This document shows positions 15,603 through 24,443 of a stretch of 64,000 nt of DNA, piece after piece. Source of the DNA: Massilia sp. NR 4-1 (GTDB lineage: Bacteria > Pseudomonadota > Gammaproteobacteria > Burkholderiales > Burkholderiaceae_D). The stretch lies in contig NZ_CP012201.1 of assembly GCF_001191005.1 (NCBI RefSeq), forward strand, positions 558,001 to 622,000, in the 5' to 3' direction. Every line of letters begins with the position of its first letter. Positions within the stretch are counted from its first letter, which is position 1. The notes below the pieces were generated by a model. That model searched no databases, was not told where the DNA came from, and worked only from the letters and a program-made list of their open reading frames with translations. The translations under genes were made by a program, and so were the position numbers.

Positions 15603-16466
15603 TTACTGTGCGTCGGCGGTCTGGGGCTGGGACTCGACGTCGCGCGCGCAGCGGAAGCCCATATTCGCGCCGTGCTGCTTGCTCTCCATCGCGGCCAGCA
15701 GGGCCAGGCGCATCAGGATGGCGTAATTGCGGCGATCGGCAAGGGAGACGGCGGCGCCGCCGCAGAACTCCATGGTCTTCTGCTCGCCCTTGGCGCGGCT
15801 GTCGGCATTGACGAACAGGCCGCTGAAATCGTCCACCCATTCCCAGATCAGGCCATGCAGATTGTGGATGCCGTACAGATTGGCTTCGTCCATGCCGATT
15901 GCGCCGGGGCGTACATTGCCCGGCCTTTCGTACCAGCTCAAAATCTTCAGCAGCCATTCATCGTCCTCGCGCGCATCGGCGCGGGTGGCGCTGGCGGCGG
16001 CGGCGAATTCCCACTCATACCAGCGCGGCAGGCGGCCACCTTCGGCCTCGCAGAAAGCGCGCGCGGCATACCAGCTGACCTGGGTGACGGGGGAATTAGC
16101 TTGCAGGGGATTGCTGTCCATATCGCCCTGCCATGCGGCGAGATAGCCGGGAGCGGCGAACAGACCGGGGATCTGGCCGCGCTGCCATTCGGGATGGCTG
16201 GCCAGGAAATTACGGAATTCTTCCACGCTGACGGGAGTGGTCCGCAGCAGGAAGGGGGCGACGGTAGCCGGGGCATCCACGCCATCGGCCGGCAGCACGC
16301 TGCGCAGCGAACCGCCGGGCACTTTGCGGTAGCTGGCGGCGGGCGTGGCGCTCAGGGCGCCATCGTCCGCCGCCGCGGCCACCGCGCCGGCTGGTGCAAG
16401 CAACTGCACCAGCAGCACGGCGGCGCTGCCCAGCCCGCGCAGAAGGGAACCGCGCGGGGTGGCCAT
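15603..16466 (-). CDS. nirV: NirV-like formylglycine-generating-enzyme (SUMF1) domain protein
   Basis: A 287-residue protein with an N-terminal signal segment (LLRGLGSAAVLLVQLLAPAG) and a SUMF1/FGE-like fold. Typical blocks include FLLRTTPVSVEEFRNFL, VTQVSWYAARAFCEAEGGRL, WEWVDDFSG and the closing GFRCARDV. NirV of this family is co-transcribed with nirK in several denitrifiers; its biochemical role is not settled. Its ATG overlaps the nirK stop (TAATG), which indicates translational coupling. No known formylglycine substrate is visible nearby. Confidence 0.85.
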   Translation of the reverse strand: MATPRGSLLRGLGSAAVLLVQLLAPAGAVAAAADDGALSATPAASYRKVPGGSLRSVLPADGVDAPATVAPFLLRTTPVSVEEFRNFLASHPEWQRGQIPGLFAAPGYLAAWQGDMDSNPLQANSPVTQVSWYAARAFCEAEGGRLPRWYEWEFAAAASATRADAREDDEWLLKILSWYERPGNVRPGAIGMDEANLYGIHNLHGLIWEWVDDFSGLFVNADSRAKGEQKTMEFCGGAAVSLADRRNYAILMRLALLAAMESKQHGANMGFRCARDVESQPQTADAQ

Positions 16467-17917
16467 TATTGCACCTTGGCTTTGCGTTGGCTGCGCACCT
16501 GGTCGGCGGTTGCCACTTCTTTGCCGCGGTTCATGCCAACGCTGATGTAGTTGATGACCGAAGCCACGTCTTCATCGTTCAGGTCTTGCGGCGGCATCAC
16601 GCCGTTATAGCGCTTGCCGTTGACTACCAGCTCGCCGCTGCGGCCCTGGCTGATGATGGCGGCCAGTTCGTCCGGACGCTGTTGCACGAAGTCCGAATTC
16701 GCCAGCGGCGGGAAGACGCCATCCACGCCCTTGCCGTCGGCCTGGTGGCAGGCGGCGCAGTTAGCTTCGTACACAGCCTTGCCACGCGCGTGCTGCTGCG
16801 GTTTGGCGGCGGCCGATGCGGGAGCCGCTGCCGCAGGCTTGGCCGCTTGCGGGGCTGGTTTGGCTGCCGGCTCGGTCTTGTTCACGGTGCTCTCGGTCAG
16901 TGGGCGTTTCACGCTTGGACCGAAGACTTCAGGACGATCGGGGCCGGTCACTTTCAGCAGGCCGATGGCGCCTTTGTGGAAGGCGCGGCTCAGCGAGTGG
17001 TCGACCAGAGTCAGGTTGCCAGGCACCTTGGTTTTGAACTCGGCGATGGTTGCGCCGCCGGCAGGCACCATGGTGGTCTGCACGTTTTCCTGGAAGTTCT
17101 TGCCGCCTTCCAGATATACCTTGTCGAAGATGGCGCCGATGATGTGGAAGCTCGACGTGATGTTCGGGCCGCCCACGCCGAAGAACATGCGGATCTTCTC
17201 GTCGGTATTGGCGGTCAGCGAGTTCTCGCCGGTCAGCGCGCCGTCGGCGCCGTTGAACAGCACATAGGTTGGCTTCTCGTCGATCGACTTCTGCATGTCG
17301 AAGGCTTGCAGGCCGGGCGCGCGGTAATTGCCGGCGGTGTAGAAGTCGCCCTGCATCACGTAGTACTCTTTGTCGACCGGCGCCATGCCTTCTTTCGGCT
17401 CGACCAGGATCATGCCGTACATGCCGTTGGCGATGTGCATGGCCACTGGCGCGGTAGCGCAGTGGTAGACGTACAGGCCTGGGTTCAGGGCTTTGAAGGT
17501 GAAGATGGCTTCATTGCCGGGAGCGATCAGGGTGCGCTCGGCGCCGCCGCCTGGGCCGGTCACGGCGTGCAGGTCGATATTGTGCGGCAGCTTGTTTTCG
17601 GCCAGGTTCTTCAGGTGCAGTTCCACCGTGTCGCCTTCGCGCACGCGGATCATTTTGCCCGGAACGGTGCCGCCGAAGGTCCAGAAGGTGTACTTGGTGC
17701 CGGGAGCGATTTCTTTTTCAAACTCTTCCACGGTCATGTGCACCACGACGCGGGCTGGCGTTTTGCGGGTGATGCGTGGCGGGACTTTAGGCGGCGCTAC
17801 CAGTTCATGTTGAACGATTGGCAGCTCAGGTGCTGCCTGGACAGCGATGGGCGCCATCGCGAAGGCGCCAGCCAGGCATGCGAACATTGCAGGAGCGATA
17901 CCGTATTTCTTCTTCAT
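16466..17917 (-). CDS. nirK: Copper nitrite reductase NirK, class II, with fused C-terminal cytochrome c
   Basis: A 483-residue periplasmic enzyme that reduces nitrite to NO. Signal peptide about 1-28. Two cupredoxin domains follow: type 1 Cu ligands H112, C153, H161 and M166; type 2 Cu ligands H117, H152 and H258; active-site Asp D115 (PHNIDLHAV). The short loop CATAPVAMH between C153 and H161 marks class II. After an Ala/Pro/Lys linker (345-375) comes a c-type domain with CAACH (387-391) and axial M441 (VMPPQ), as in the three-domain NirK of Ralstonia pickettii. The start at 17917 has AAGGTGAG upstream. First gene of nirK-nirV-SCO. Confidence 0.95.
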   Translation of the reverse strand: MKKKYGIAPAMFACLAGAFAMAPIAVQAAPELPIVQHELVAPPKVPPRITRKTPARVVVHMTVEEFEKEIAPGTKYTFWTFGGTVPGKMIRVREGDTVELHLKNLAENKLPHNIDLHAVTGPGGGAERTLIAPGNEAIFTFKALNPGLYVYHCATAPVAMHIANGMYGMILVEPKEGMAPVDKEYYVMQGDFYTAGNYRAPGLQAFDMQKSIDEKPTYVLFNGADGALTGENSLTANTDEKIRMFFGVGGPNITSSFHIIGAIFDKVYLEGGKNFQENVQTTMVPAGGATIAEFKTKVPGNLTLVDHSLSRAFHKGAIGLLKVTGPDRPEVFGPSVKRPLTESTVNKTEPAAKPAPQAAKPAAAAPASAAAKPQQHARGKAVYEANCAACHQADGKGVDGVFPPLANSDFVQQRPDELAAIISQGRSGELVVNGKRYNGVMPPQDLNDEDVASVINYISVGMNRGKEVATADQVRSQRKAKVQ

Positions 17918-18032
17918 TTTCTTCTCACCTTCTAGTTTGGTTATGTCGACATCCAAAAGCACCTGATGTCGTTACCATCCTACGAGCGGGTGAGAAGCCC
18001 AGCCATGATCTAAGTTAGGGATTCTTAGGGAT

Positions 18033-18413
18033 TCAAAGGAAGGGAAATGGCGTCTTCTTGACGGCAACTGCGGCGATATAGGCAAAAGTGACTAGGGCCG
18101 CAAACAGCGCCGCCACTCGGGCGGACTTGGTTTTGCCGCGTTTTATGGCCACCGTTCCGAGGCCGATATAGACCAACAGAGCTAGTACTTTTGCGGTTAG
18201 CCATCCTTGCACGAAAGGGTACTGGGCGCTCATGAAAACCATGGTCAGGGCGCTGAGTAAAAGCAGGCTGTCGATGATATGCGGCGCCACCTTGACCCAG
18301 CGTTGCTGGAGCTTGGGCGAGTCGGCCAGCATCCAGCAGCCGCGCAAAAGAAAAAGGCTGCCGCTTAAGGCAGCGCAGCCCATGTGGATGTGTTTGAGGG
18401 TGTAGTAGTCCAT
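18033..18413 (-). CDS. SirB2-family membrane protein
   Basis: A 126-residue protein with four predicted membrane helices. The N-terminus MDYYTLKHIHMGCAALSGSL and the APHIIDSLLLLSAL block are typical of the SirB family (named after a Salmonella invasion-gene locus; molecular function unknown). The conserved histidines at helix starts (KHIHMG, PHIIDS) would be compatible with a metal or heme site, which is inference. It lies between norB/DUF2249 and nirK on the same strand, so it is a candidate accessory gene of NO metabolism. Confidence 0.8.
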   Translation of the reverse strand: MDYYTLKHIHMGCAALSGSLFLLRGCWMLADSPKLQQRWVKVAPHIIDSLLLLSALTMVFMSAQYPFVQGWLTAKVLALLVYIGLGTVAIKRGKTKSARVAALFAALVTFAYIAAVAVKKTPFPFL

Positions 18414-18492
18414 CCCCGCAGCTTACCATCAAGCCCGCGAGGATGCGACGCTGACGCGCTTAAGAAGCGCTTAGAAGAGGCTTAAAGACGGC

Positions 18493-18750
18493 TCAGGAAG
18501 CGATCAGGAAGTCGATGATGATTTCGCCCGGATTGCGCGAGACGTAGGAGATGCGCACATGCTCGCCGAAATGCTGGTCGATCTGGTGCAGCAGCGGGAT
18601 CGGATCGTGGTCGTTACAGAAGCGCATTACCTCGCCCGGATTGAGCGCGTCGAGCGCGCCGAAGATCGCAGCGTGGCGGAAGCGCTTGGCGATGCCGCGC
18701 GCGTCGAACGCGTAAATGCCGGCGGCGGTGGGCTGGGAACAATCGTGCAT
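18493..18750 (-). CDS. Stand-alone DUF2249 protein
   Basis: An 85-residue protein consisting of one DUF2249 domain (FDARGIAKRFRHAAIFGALD, then NPGEVMRFCNDHDPIPLL and NPGEIIIDFLIAS). The start has GAGGAG upstream. It lies 67 bases downstream of the NO reductase gene on the same strand and is probably co-transcribed. The same domain is fused to hemerythrin at 4953-5696. The fold is TusA/SirA-like; function is unknown, but its recurrent place in nir/nor clusters suggests a role in NO reductase maturation or redox signalling. Confidence 0.8.
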   Translation of the reverse strand: MHDCSQPTAAGIYAFDARGIAKRFRHAAIFGALDALNPGEVMRFCNDHDPIPLLHQIDQHFGEHVRISYVSRNPGEIIIDFLIAS

Positions 18751-18766
18751 GAAAAACTCCTCGATG

Positions 18767-18784
18767 AAAAAAATGGGAACCCAT
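18767..18784 (-). terminator. Small palindrome plus T-run between norB and the DUF2249 gene
   Basis: ATGGGAACCCAT (18773-18784) is a perfect 12-base palindrome. On the minus strand it is followed by seven T (18773-18767). The stem can be only about 4 bp, so it is at best a weak terminator or attenuator ahead of the DUF2249 gene. Confidence 0.3.
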
Positions 18785-18817
18785 GCGCGAACATGAGTCC
18801 CCCTTGCTTAAATCAGA

Positions 18818-21088
18818 TTAGACCTTGCTGCCGACGGCGGCGCCGCTGGCGGCTTCCTTGCGCTTGCCGAGCAGGCGCAGCGCGAACAGGGTCAGGAAGC
18901 CGGTGCCGCAGGTGAACACGATGTCGCCCGGTACGCGCAGCCACACCAGCGTTTCCATCACGACCGAGTGGATCACTTCAGGCGAGCGGGCGAACCACAT
19001 GCCTTCGGTGATGCTGGCCGCGGCCTGGTAAATACCGGCTGGCAGGATGGACATGAACACCATCATGGCCAGGCCGATGTTGAGCAGCCAGAAGGTCGGT
19101 GCCAGCAGGCGGTCGGACCAGGCCAGGCGGTCGGTCAGGCCACGCAGGCAGAACAGCATCAGGCCGATACCCAGCATGCCGTACACGCCGAACAGGGCGG
19201 CGTGGCCGTGGGCTGCCGTCAGGTTCAGGCCTTGCACGTAGTACAGGGCGATCGGGGTGTTGATGGCGAAGCCCAGCAGGCCGGCGCCGACCAGATTCCA
19301 GAAGCCCACTGCGATGAAGCACAGGATGGCCCAGCGATAGCTCTGCACCCACGGTGCCGACTTGGAGCGGCGGTAGTTGTTCCATGCCTCGATGCCGAGC
19401 ATCGACAGCGGGACCACTTCCAGTGCCGAGAACATGCCGCCCAGGGCGATCACATAGGTTGGCGTGCCGGTGAAGTACAGGTGGTGCAGGGTGCCCAGGA
19501 TGCCGCCGGTCAGGAACACGATGGTTTCCAGCACGATGGCGCTGTTGGCGGTTGCGGCGCGGATCAGGCCCAGACGGGTGAACAGCAGGGCGATGACGGC
19601 GGTGGCGAACACTTCGAAGAAGCCTTCAACCCACAGGTGGACCAGCCACCAGCGCCAGTACTCGATGATCGCGTAGTGGGTATGACGGCCCCAGGTCAGC
19701 GAGGTGGCGTAGAAGCCGCCGATGCAGACTGCAGCCAGGAAGACCATGACGATCAGACCGCGGCCTTCGGAAGGCTTGGTCAGGGCTGGCCACAGGGCGC
19801 GGCCCAGCAGGGTAGCCCAGAACAGCAGGCCGACGAAGAGCAGGATCTGCCATACGCGGCCCATGCTGGTGAATTCCAGGCCTTGGTTGCCGATCCAGAA
19901 GGCGAACTCGTTGCCTTTGTGGCCCAGGGTGCCGAGCCAGCCGGTGATGGTGGAGCCGGCCACGATGAACAGCAGCGCGTAGAACAGCAGGTTCACGCCC
20001 AGCTTCTGGAACTTCGGCTCATGGCCGGAGATGGCGGGAGCGATATACAGGCCGGTAGCCAGCCATGCGGTGGCGATCCACAGCACGGCGAACTGGGTGT
20101 GGATGGTGCGGCTGACGGTGAAGGGCAGGATTTCAGCCAGAGGGAAGCCGAAGAAGCTTTGGCCTTCCACCGCATAGTGGGCGGTGACGACGCCCATGCC
20201 AACCTGGGCCAGGATCAGTGCGATCACCACGAAGAAGTATTTTTTCGTGGCCAGCATCGATGGCGTGGCTTTCAGGTTGAAGAAAGGATCGGCCTTGGGC
20301 GCTTCAGGATCGGCTTCCTCGCCGGCTTTGGCGTGGACGAAGATCATGCCGGCGATGGCGGCGATCATCAGGATCACGGAGGCGATGGACCAGATGCCGG
20401 TGCCGGCGGTAGGACGGTTGTCCACCAGCGGCTCGTGCGGCCAGTTGCTGGTGTAGCTGATGCCGCTGCCGTCGGGGCGATTGGCGGCAGCCGACCACGA
20501 GGACCAGAAGATGAAGGCCGGCAGGGCTTTCAGGTCGTCAGGATCGGTCAGCGAATTGGCGTTCATCGCGTACTGGATGCGCAGCAGGTTGAGGTCTTCG
20601 TCGTTGCCGAACAGACCCATGTAGTGGCGCGCCACTTCCTGCACAGCCTGGGCGCGCTCCTCGGACAGCGAGATGGCGCCGGTGGCGGCGTCATAGCCGT
20701 TCTGGCGCATCTCGGTCTTCAGGCGTGCATCCAGGCCGGCTTTCTGCTCTACGCTCAACTGCTCGTAGGGAGCGCCGTGCTGCTTGCGGGCCCAGATATC
20801 GCGCAGGGCGACGGCTTCGCGGTGCAGCCAGTCGGCCGACCAATCGGGAGCAACATAGCTGCCGTGTCCCCACACGGAGCCGAGCTGCTGGCCGCCGGCC
20901 GCCAGCCAGGCTTCCTGGCCGCGTTGCACTTGGCCTTCGGAGAACAGCACGTCCCCTTTCAGGCTGATGACTTGCTTAGGTATTGGTGGAGCGGCAAGGT
21001 AAATCTCCTTGCCGACCCAGACCAGGACGGCGAAAGACAGGGCGCAGATAACTGCTAACCAAGTCCAGAGTTTGCGCGTAGCGTGCAT
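18818..21088 (-). CDS. norB: Quinol-dependent nitric oxide reductase (qNor)
   Basis: A 756-residue single-subunit NO reductase (2 NO to N2O) of the inner membrane. A fused N-terminal cytochrome-c-like region without heme (about 35-215; GQEAWLAAGGQQLGSVWGHG) is typical of qNor (norZ). About 14 membrane helices follow. The non-heme iron site has His and Glu in VHLWVEGFFEVF (about 480-490) and the pair in TLHHLYFTGTPT (about 533). Heme ligands include the histidines in AAHGHAALFGVYG (about 626). It takes electrons directly from quinol. It is divergent from nsrR, whose product likely controls it. The start has GAGG upstream. Confidence 0.95.
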   Translation of the reverse strand: MHATRKLWTWLAVICALSFAVLVWVGKEIYLAAPPIPKQVISLKGDVLFSEGQVQRGQEAWLAAGGQQLGSVWGHGSYVAPDWSADWLHREAVALRDIWARKQHGAPYEQLSVEQKAGLDARLKTEMRQNGYDAATGAISLSEERAQAVQEVARHYMGLFGNDEDLNLLRIQYAMNANSLTDPDDLKALPAFIFWSSWSAAANRPDGSGISYTSNWPHEPLVDNRPTAGTGIWSIASVILMIAAIAGMIFVHAKAGEEADPEAPKADPFFNLKATPSMLATKKYFFVVIALILAQVGMGVVTAHYAVEGQSFFGFPLAEILPFTVSRTIHTQFAVLWIATAWLATGLYIAPAISGHEPKFQKLGVNLLFYALLFIVAGSTITGWLGTLGHKGNEFAFWIGNQGLEFTSMGRVWQILLFVGLLFWATLLGRALWPALTKPSEGRGLIVMVFLAAVCIGGFYATSLTWGRHTHYAIIEYWRWWLVHLWVEGFFEVFATAVIALLFTRLGLIRAATANSAIVLETIVFLTGGILGTLHHLYFTGTPTYVIALGGMFSALEVVPLSMLGIEAWNNYRRSKSAPWVQSYRWAILCFIAVGFWNLVGAGLLGFAINTPIALYYVQGLNLTAAHGHAALFGVYGMLGIGLMLFCLRGLTDRLAWSDRLLAPTFWLLNIGLAMMVFMSILPAGIYQAAASITEGMWFARSPEVIHSVVMETLVWLRVPGDIVFTCGTGFLTLFALRLLGKRKEAASGAAVGSKV

Positions 21089-21138
21089 GGCATGGTTTCC
21101 TCATTGTTATGGTTGAAGGGAAGGTGGTATGCGAGCAG

Positions 21139-21150
21139 TTTAGGCATCTT
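21139..21150 (-). promoter_or_regulatory. Possible NsrR half-site upstream of norB
   Basis: The minus strand reads AAGATGCCTAAA, which resembles the half-site AAGATGCYTTT of E. coli NsrR. It lies 51-62 bases upstream of the norB start, in the 171-base region shared with nsrR. No second half is visible. A second partial dyad, AAGAA near 21156 facing TTCTT at 21184, occurs beside it. Confidence 0.3.
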
Positions 21151-21259
21151 AGTAAAAGAAGTATACAGAATCTATGTTTTTCTTAAGATAGGTCATCAAC
21201 AAATGTTCCGCGCTTGGGAATAATCGATACCGAGCAAGCAAGCTATATGGAATAAGGCT

Positions 21260-21664
21260 ATGAGACTGACCGCATATACCGATTACGCCATGCGTACCCT
21301 GATTTACCTGGGCATCCATCGCGGCCGCCTGGTGACGATCCAGGACATCGCCGTGCTGCACGGCATATCGAAAAACCATCTGACCAAGGTGGTGCACCAG
21401 CTGGGCCGCTGCGGCATGGTGGAAACGGTGCGGGGGCGCAATGGCGGCATCCGCCTGCGCGGCGAACCGAATGGCATCAATATCGGCCAGGTGGTGCGCA
21501 CCACCGAGAGCGATTTCGAGATGGCCGCCTGTTTCGGCAGCAGCGCCAACGCCTGCGCCAACGCGCCCTGGTGTGGCCTGAAAGGCGTGCTGTCGGCGGC
21601 CACCGGAGCTTACCTGTCGGTGCTTGACAGAGTGACATTGGCCGATCTGATTAGGGCGGCCTAG
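21260..21664 (+). CDS. nsrR: NO-sensing Rrf2-family repressor NsrR
   Basis: A 134-residue Rrf2-type winged-helix regulator. The DNA-binding part covers about residues 1-65 (MRLTAYTDYAMRTLIYLGIH, ISKNHLTKVVHQLG). Iron-sulfur ligands are C91, C99 and C105 in AACFGSSANACANAPWCGLKG-like spacing, as in NsrR. NsrR loses repression when NO attacks its cluster. Divergent from norB. Its stop codon overlaps the first bases of the CTAGT dyad that precedes narK1. Confidence 0.92.
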   Translation: MRLTAYTDYAMRTLIYLGIHRGRLVTIQDIAVLHGISKNHLTKVVHQLGRCGMVETVRGRNGGIRLRGEPNGINIGQVVRTTESDFEMAACFGSSANACANAPWCGLKGVLSAATGAYLSVLDRVTLADLIRAA

Positions 21665-21690
21665 TCATTTAGTACTAGCACCCTAAGCAG
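21661..21690 (+). promoter_or_regulatory. Dyad resembling a NarL 7-2-7 site ahead of narK1
   Basis: CTAGT-N8-ACTAG spans 21661-21678. The core is TAGTCAT-TT-AGTACTA (21662-21677). Both heptamers match NarL TACYYMT except for G at position 3. The same dyad precedes narG and moaA. A -10-like TACTCT occurs about 54 bases after 21690, at a distance like that in the narG region. No good FNR box is visible between it and narK1. Confidence 0.45.
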
Positions 21691-21780
21691 CATGAATTGG
21701 AAAAACCTCCCTTAGACGAATGGCGCAGAGGCTTGCGAAAAATTACTCTGTCGTCATCCGATAGTGCAGGGAGAAACGAC

Positions 21781-23034
21781 GTGAGCAAAGAAAAAGACAA
21801 CAGAGCGGTATCCGTGCTGGTGGCCAGCACGTTTGCCTTCACCATCTGCTTCGCAATCTGGATGATGTTCGCCGTCCTGGGCATCCCCATCAAGAAGCAG
21901 CTCAATCTGAACGAAACCCAATTCGGCCTGCTGGCCGCCATTCCCGTCCTGAGCGGCTCGCTGGTGCGCGTCCCGCTGGGCATCTGGTGCGACAAGCACG
22001 GCGGCCGCATCGTGTTCTTCCTGCTGATGCTGGCAACCGTGGTGCCGATCTGGATGATCAGCATCGCCACCGAGTTCTGGCACTTCCTCGTGCTTGGCTT
22101 GTTCGTCGGCCTGGCCGGCGGTTCCTTCTCGGTCGGCACGCCCTATGTGGCGCGCTGGTTCCCGCCCAAGCGCAAAGGCCTGGCCATGGGTATTTTCGGC
22201 GCCGGCAACTCCGGCTCGGCCCTGACCAAGTTCGTGGCGCCCGCCATCATCGGCGCCTACGGCTGGCAGATGCTGCCGACCGTGTACGCGGTGGCGATGG
22301 CGCTGACGGCCCTGATCTTCTGGCAGTTCAGCTATACCGATCCATCGCACCAGGTGAAAGGCGGCGACGCTTCGCTGGGCGCGCAGCTGAAAATGCTGAA
22401 AGACCCGCGCGTATGGCGCTACTGCCAGTACTACTCCGTGGTGTTCGGCGGCTATGTGGCGCTGGCGCTGTGGATGACCAAATACTACGTCAGCGAATAC
22501 GGCTTCAATCTGCAACTGGCGGCCCTGCTGGCGGCCTGCTTCTCGCTGCCGGGCGGCGTGCTGCGCGCCCTGGGCGGCTGGATCTCGGACCGTTACGGCG
22601 CCTACAAAGTGACCTGGTGGGTGATGTGGGTGTGCTGGGTGTGCTTCTTCCTGCTGTCCTATCCGCCCACCAGCATGGTCATCAAAACCGTCAACGGCGA
22701 CATGAACATGTATATCTCGGTATCGCCGCTGGTGTTCACCGGCCTGCTGTTCATCGTCGGCACCGCCATGGCCATCGGCAAGGCATCCGTCTTCAAATTC
22801 ATTGCGGACGATTTCAGCGGCAATATCGGCGCTGTCTCGGGCGTGGTGGGCCTGGCCGGCGGTCTGGGTGGCTTCGTACTGCCGATCATGTTCGGCGCCC
22901 TGGTCGATCTGACCGGCGTGCGTTCCAGCGCCTTCATGCTGTTGTACGGCACCGTCTGCGTATCCCTGGTGTGGATGCACTACTCATTCAAACCGGCGGC
23001 ATCTGCTCCTGTTGCCCTGCCGGCCGCTGCTTAA
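21781..23034 (+). CDS. narK1: Nitrate/nitrite transporter, NarK1 type (MFS)
   Basis: A 417-residue, 12-helix MFS transporter of the nitrate-nitrite porter family. Family motifs are GGSFSVGTPYVARWFP and GIFGAGNSGSALTKFVAP in the N-terminal half and AIGKASVFKFIADDF with GVVGLAGGLGGFVLP in the C-terminal half. NarK1 proteins are thought to work as nitrate/proton symporters. I choose the GTG at 21781 because AGGGAGA lies seven bases upstream; the ATG at 21697 would add a poorly conserved 28-residue tail. It is followed after 17 bases by narK2. Confidence 0.9.
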   Translation: MSKEKDNRAVSVLVASTFAFTICFAIWMMFAVLGIPIKKQLNLNETQFGLLAAIPVLSGSLVRVPLGIWCDKHGGRIVFFLLMLATVVPIWMISIATEFWHFLVLGLFVGLAGGSFSVGTPYVARWFPPKRKGLAMGIFGAGNSGSALTKFVAPAIIGAYGWQMLPTVYAVAMALTALIFWQFSYTDPSHQVKGGDASLGAQLKMLKDPRVWRYCQYYSVVFGGYVALALWMTKYYVSEYGFNLQLAALLAACFSLPGGVLRALGGWISDRYGAYKVTWWVMWVCWVCFFLLSYPPTSMVIKTVNGDMNMYISVSPLVFTGLLFIVGTAMAIGKASVFKFIADDFSGNIGAVSGVVGLAGGLGGFVLPIMFGALVDLTGVRSSAFMLLYGTVCVSLVWMHYSFKPAASAPVALPAAA

Positions 23035-23051
23035 ATCCTGGAGACTAAATC

Positions 23052-24443
23052 ATGAGCAAATATGTGATCACCACATGGGAGCCGGAACTGACCGGCTTCT
23101 GGCAAAACAAGGGCCGCAGTACCGCGAATCGCAACCTCTGGCTGTCGATCCCTGCGCTTGCCCTGGCTTTCGCGGTCTGGATGGTATGGAGCGTGGTGGT
23201 GGTTAATCTGCCGAACATCGGCTTCAAGTACAGCACCAACCAGCTGTTCTGGCTGACGGCGCTGCCTGGCCTGTCCGGCGCGACGCTGCGCATTTTCTAC
23301 TCCTTCATGGTGCCGATCTTCGGCGGCCGCAAATGGACCACGATTTCCACCGCCTCGCTGCTGATTCCAGCCGCCGGCATCGGCTTCGCGGTGCAGGACG
23401 TGAGCACCGGCTACCCGACCATGCTGATTCTGGCCCTGTTGTGCGGTCTGGGCGGCGGCAACTTCGCCTCCTCGATGGCGAACATCAGCTTCTTCTATCC
23501 GAAAGCGCAGAAAGGCTATGCGCTCGGCATGAACGCGGGCCTGGGCAATCTGGGCGTGTCGGTGGTGCAGTTCGTGGTGCCGCTGGTGATCACCGCCGGC
23601 GTCTTCGGCGCCCTGGGCGGCGAACCGCAAATGCTGGTGAAAGCCGGCGAGAGCAAACCGATCTGGCTGCAGAACGCCGGCTTCATCTGGGTTCCCTTCA
23701 TCCTGACCAGCGCCGTGCTGGCCTGGTTCGGCATGAACGACCTGGCCTCGGCCAAGGCTTCCTTCGCCGAGCAGGCCGTGATCTTCAAGCGCAAGCATAA
23801 CTGGCTGATGTGCTGGCTCTACACCGGCACCTTCGGTTCCTTCATCGGCTACTCGGCTGCCTTCCCGCTGCTGATCAAGACCCAGTTCCCCGATGTGAAC
23901 CCGCTGCAGTTTGCCTTCCTCGGCCCGCTGGTCGGCGCCCTGGCGCGCGTGGTGGGCGGCATCATCTCCGACAAGCTCGGTGGCGCCCGCGTCACCGTCT
24001 GGACCTTCGCCGGCATGATCGGCGCCGTGCTGGGCGTGATCACCTTCCTGCCGAACGCCGACGCCGGCGTGGCGGGCAGCTTCACCGGTTTCTTCTGGAT
24101 GTTCATGCTGCTGTTCGCCGGCACCGGCGTCGGCAATGCCTCGACCTTCCGCATGATTCCCGTGATCTTCCTGACCGAGCGCCAGCGCGCCGCCGCCGGC
24201 AAGAGCAAGGCCGAGCAGGAACAGGCCGTGGTGGAGGCGAACAAGGAAGGCGCGGCCGTACTGGGCTTCACTTCCGCCGTGGCGGCCTATGGCGCCTTCT
24301 TCATTCCGAAGAGCTACGGTACTTCGATCGCGCTGACCGGCAGTGCCGAAGCGGCGCTGTGGGGCTTCATCGCCTTCTATGCAAGCTGCATAGCAATCAC
24401 CTGGTGGTGCTATGCGCGGAAAGGTGCGGCAATGCCATGCTGA
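23052..24443 (+). CDS. narK2: Nitrate/nitrite transporter, NarK2 type (MFS)
   Basis: A 463-residue MFS protein of the NarK/NarU type, usually a nitrate/nitrite antiporter that exports nitrite. The N-terminus ITTWEPELTGFWQNKGR is typical. Nitrate signature motifs are GLGGGNFASSMANISFFYP with GNLGVSVVQFVVP, and GTGVGNASTFRMIPVIF in the second half. In Paracoccus NarK1 and NarK2 are one fused protein; here they are neighbouring genes 17 bases apart. The end overlaps hemN by seven bases. Confidence 0.92.
   Translation: MSKYVITTWEPELTGFWQNKGRSTANRNLWLSIPALALAFAVWMVWSVVVVNLPNIGFKYSTNQLFWLTALPGLSGATLRIFYSFMVPIFGGRKWTTISTASLLIPAAGIGFAVQDVSTGYPTMLILALLCGLGGGNFASSMANISFFYPKAQKGYALGMNAGLGNLGVSVVQFVVPLVITAGVFGALGGEPQMLVKAGESKPIWLQNAGFIWVPFILTSAVLAWFGMNDLASAKASFAEQAVIFKRKHNWLMCWLYTGTFGSFIGYSAAFPLLIKTQFPDVNPLQFAFLGPLVGALARVVGGIISDKLGGARVTVWTFAGMIGAVLGVITFLPNADAGVAGSFTGFFWMFMLLFAGTGVGNASTFRMIPVIFLTERQRAAAGKSKAEQEQAVVEANKEGAAVLGFTSAVAAYGAFFIPKSYGTSIALTGSAEAALWGFIAFYASCIAITWWCYARKGAAMPC

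Noticed and set aside
18015..18034. Tandem 10-base direct repeat TTAGGGATTC at the end of the SirB2 gene
   Set aside because: Only two copies, partly within the stop-codon area; no regulator binding pattern recognised. Probably slippage.
23810..24436. Long upstream extension of the hemN reading frame
   Set aside because: It lies inside narK2 in another frame, is Arg/Pro-rich and has no homology. The HemN N-terminus (MLNDPSPSRRSV) begins at 24437.
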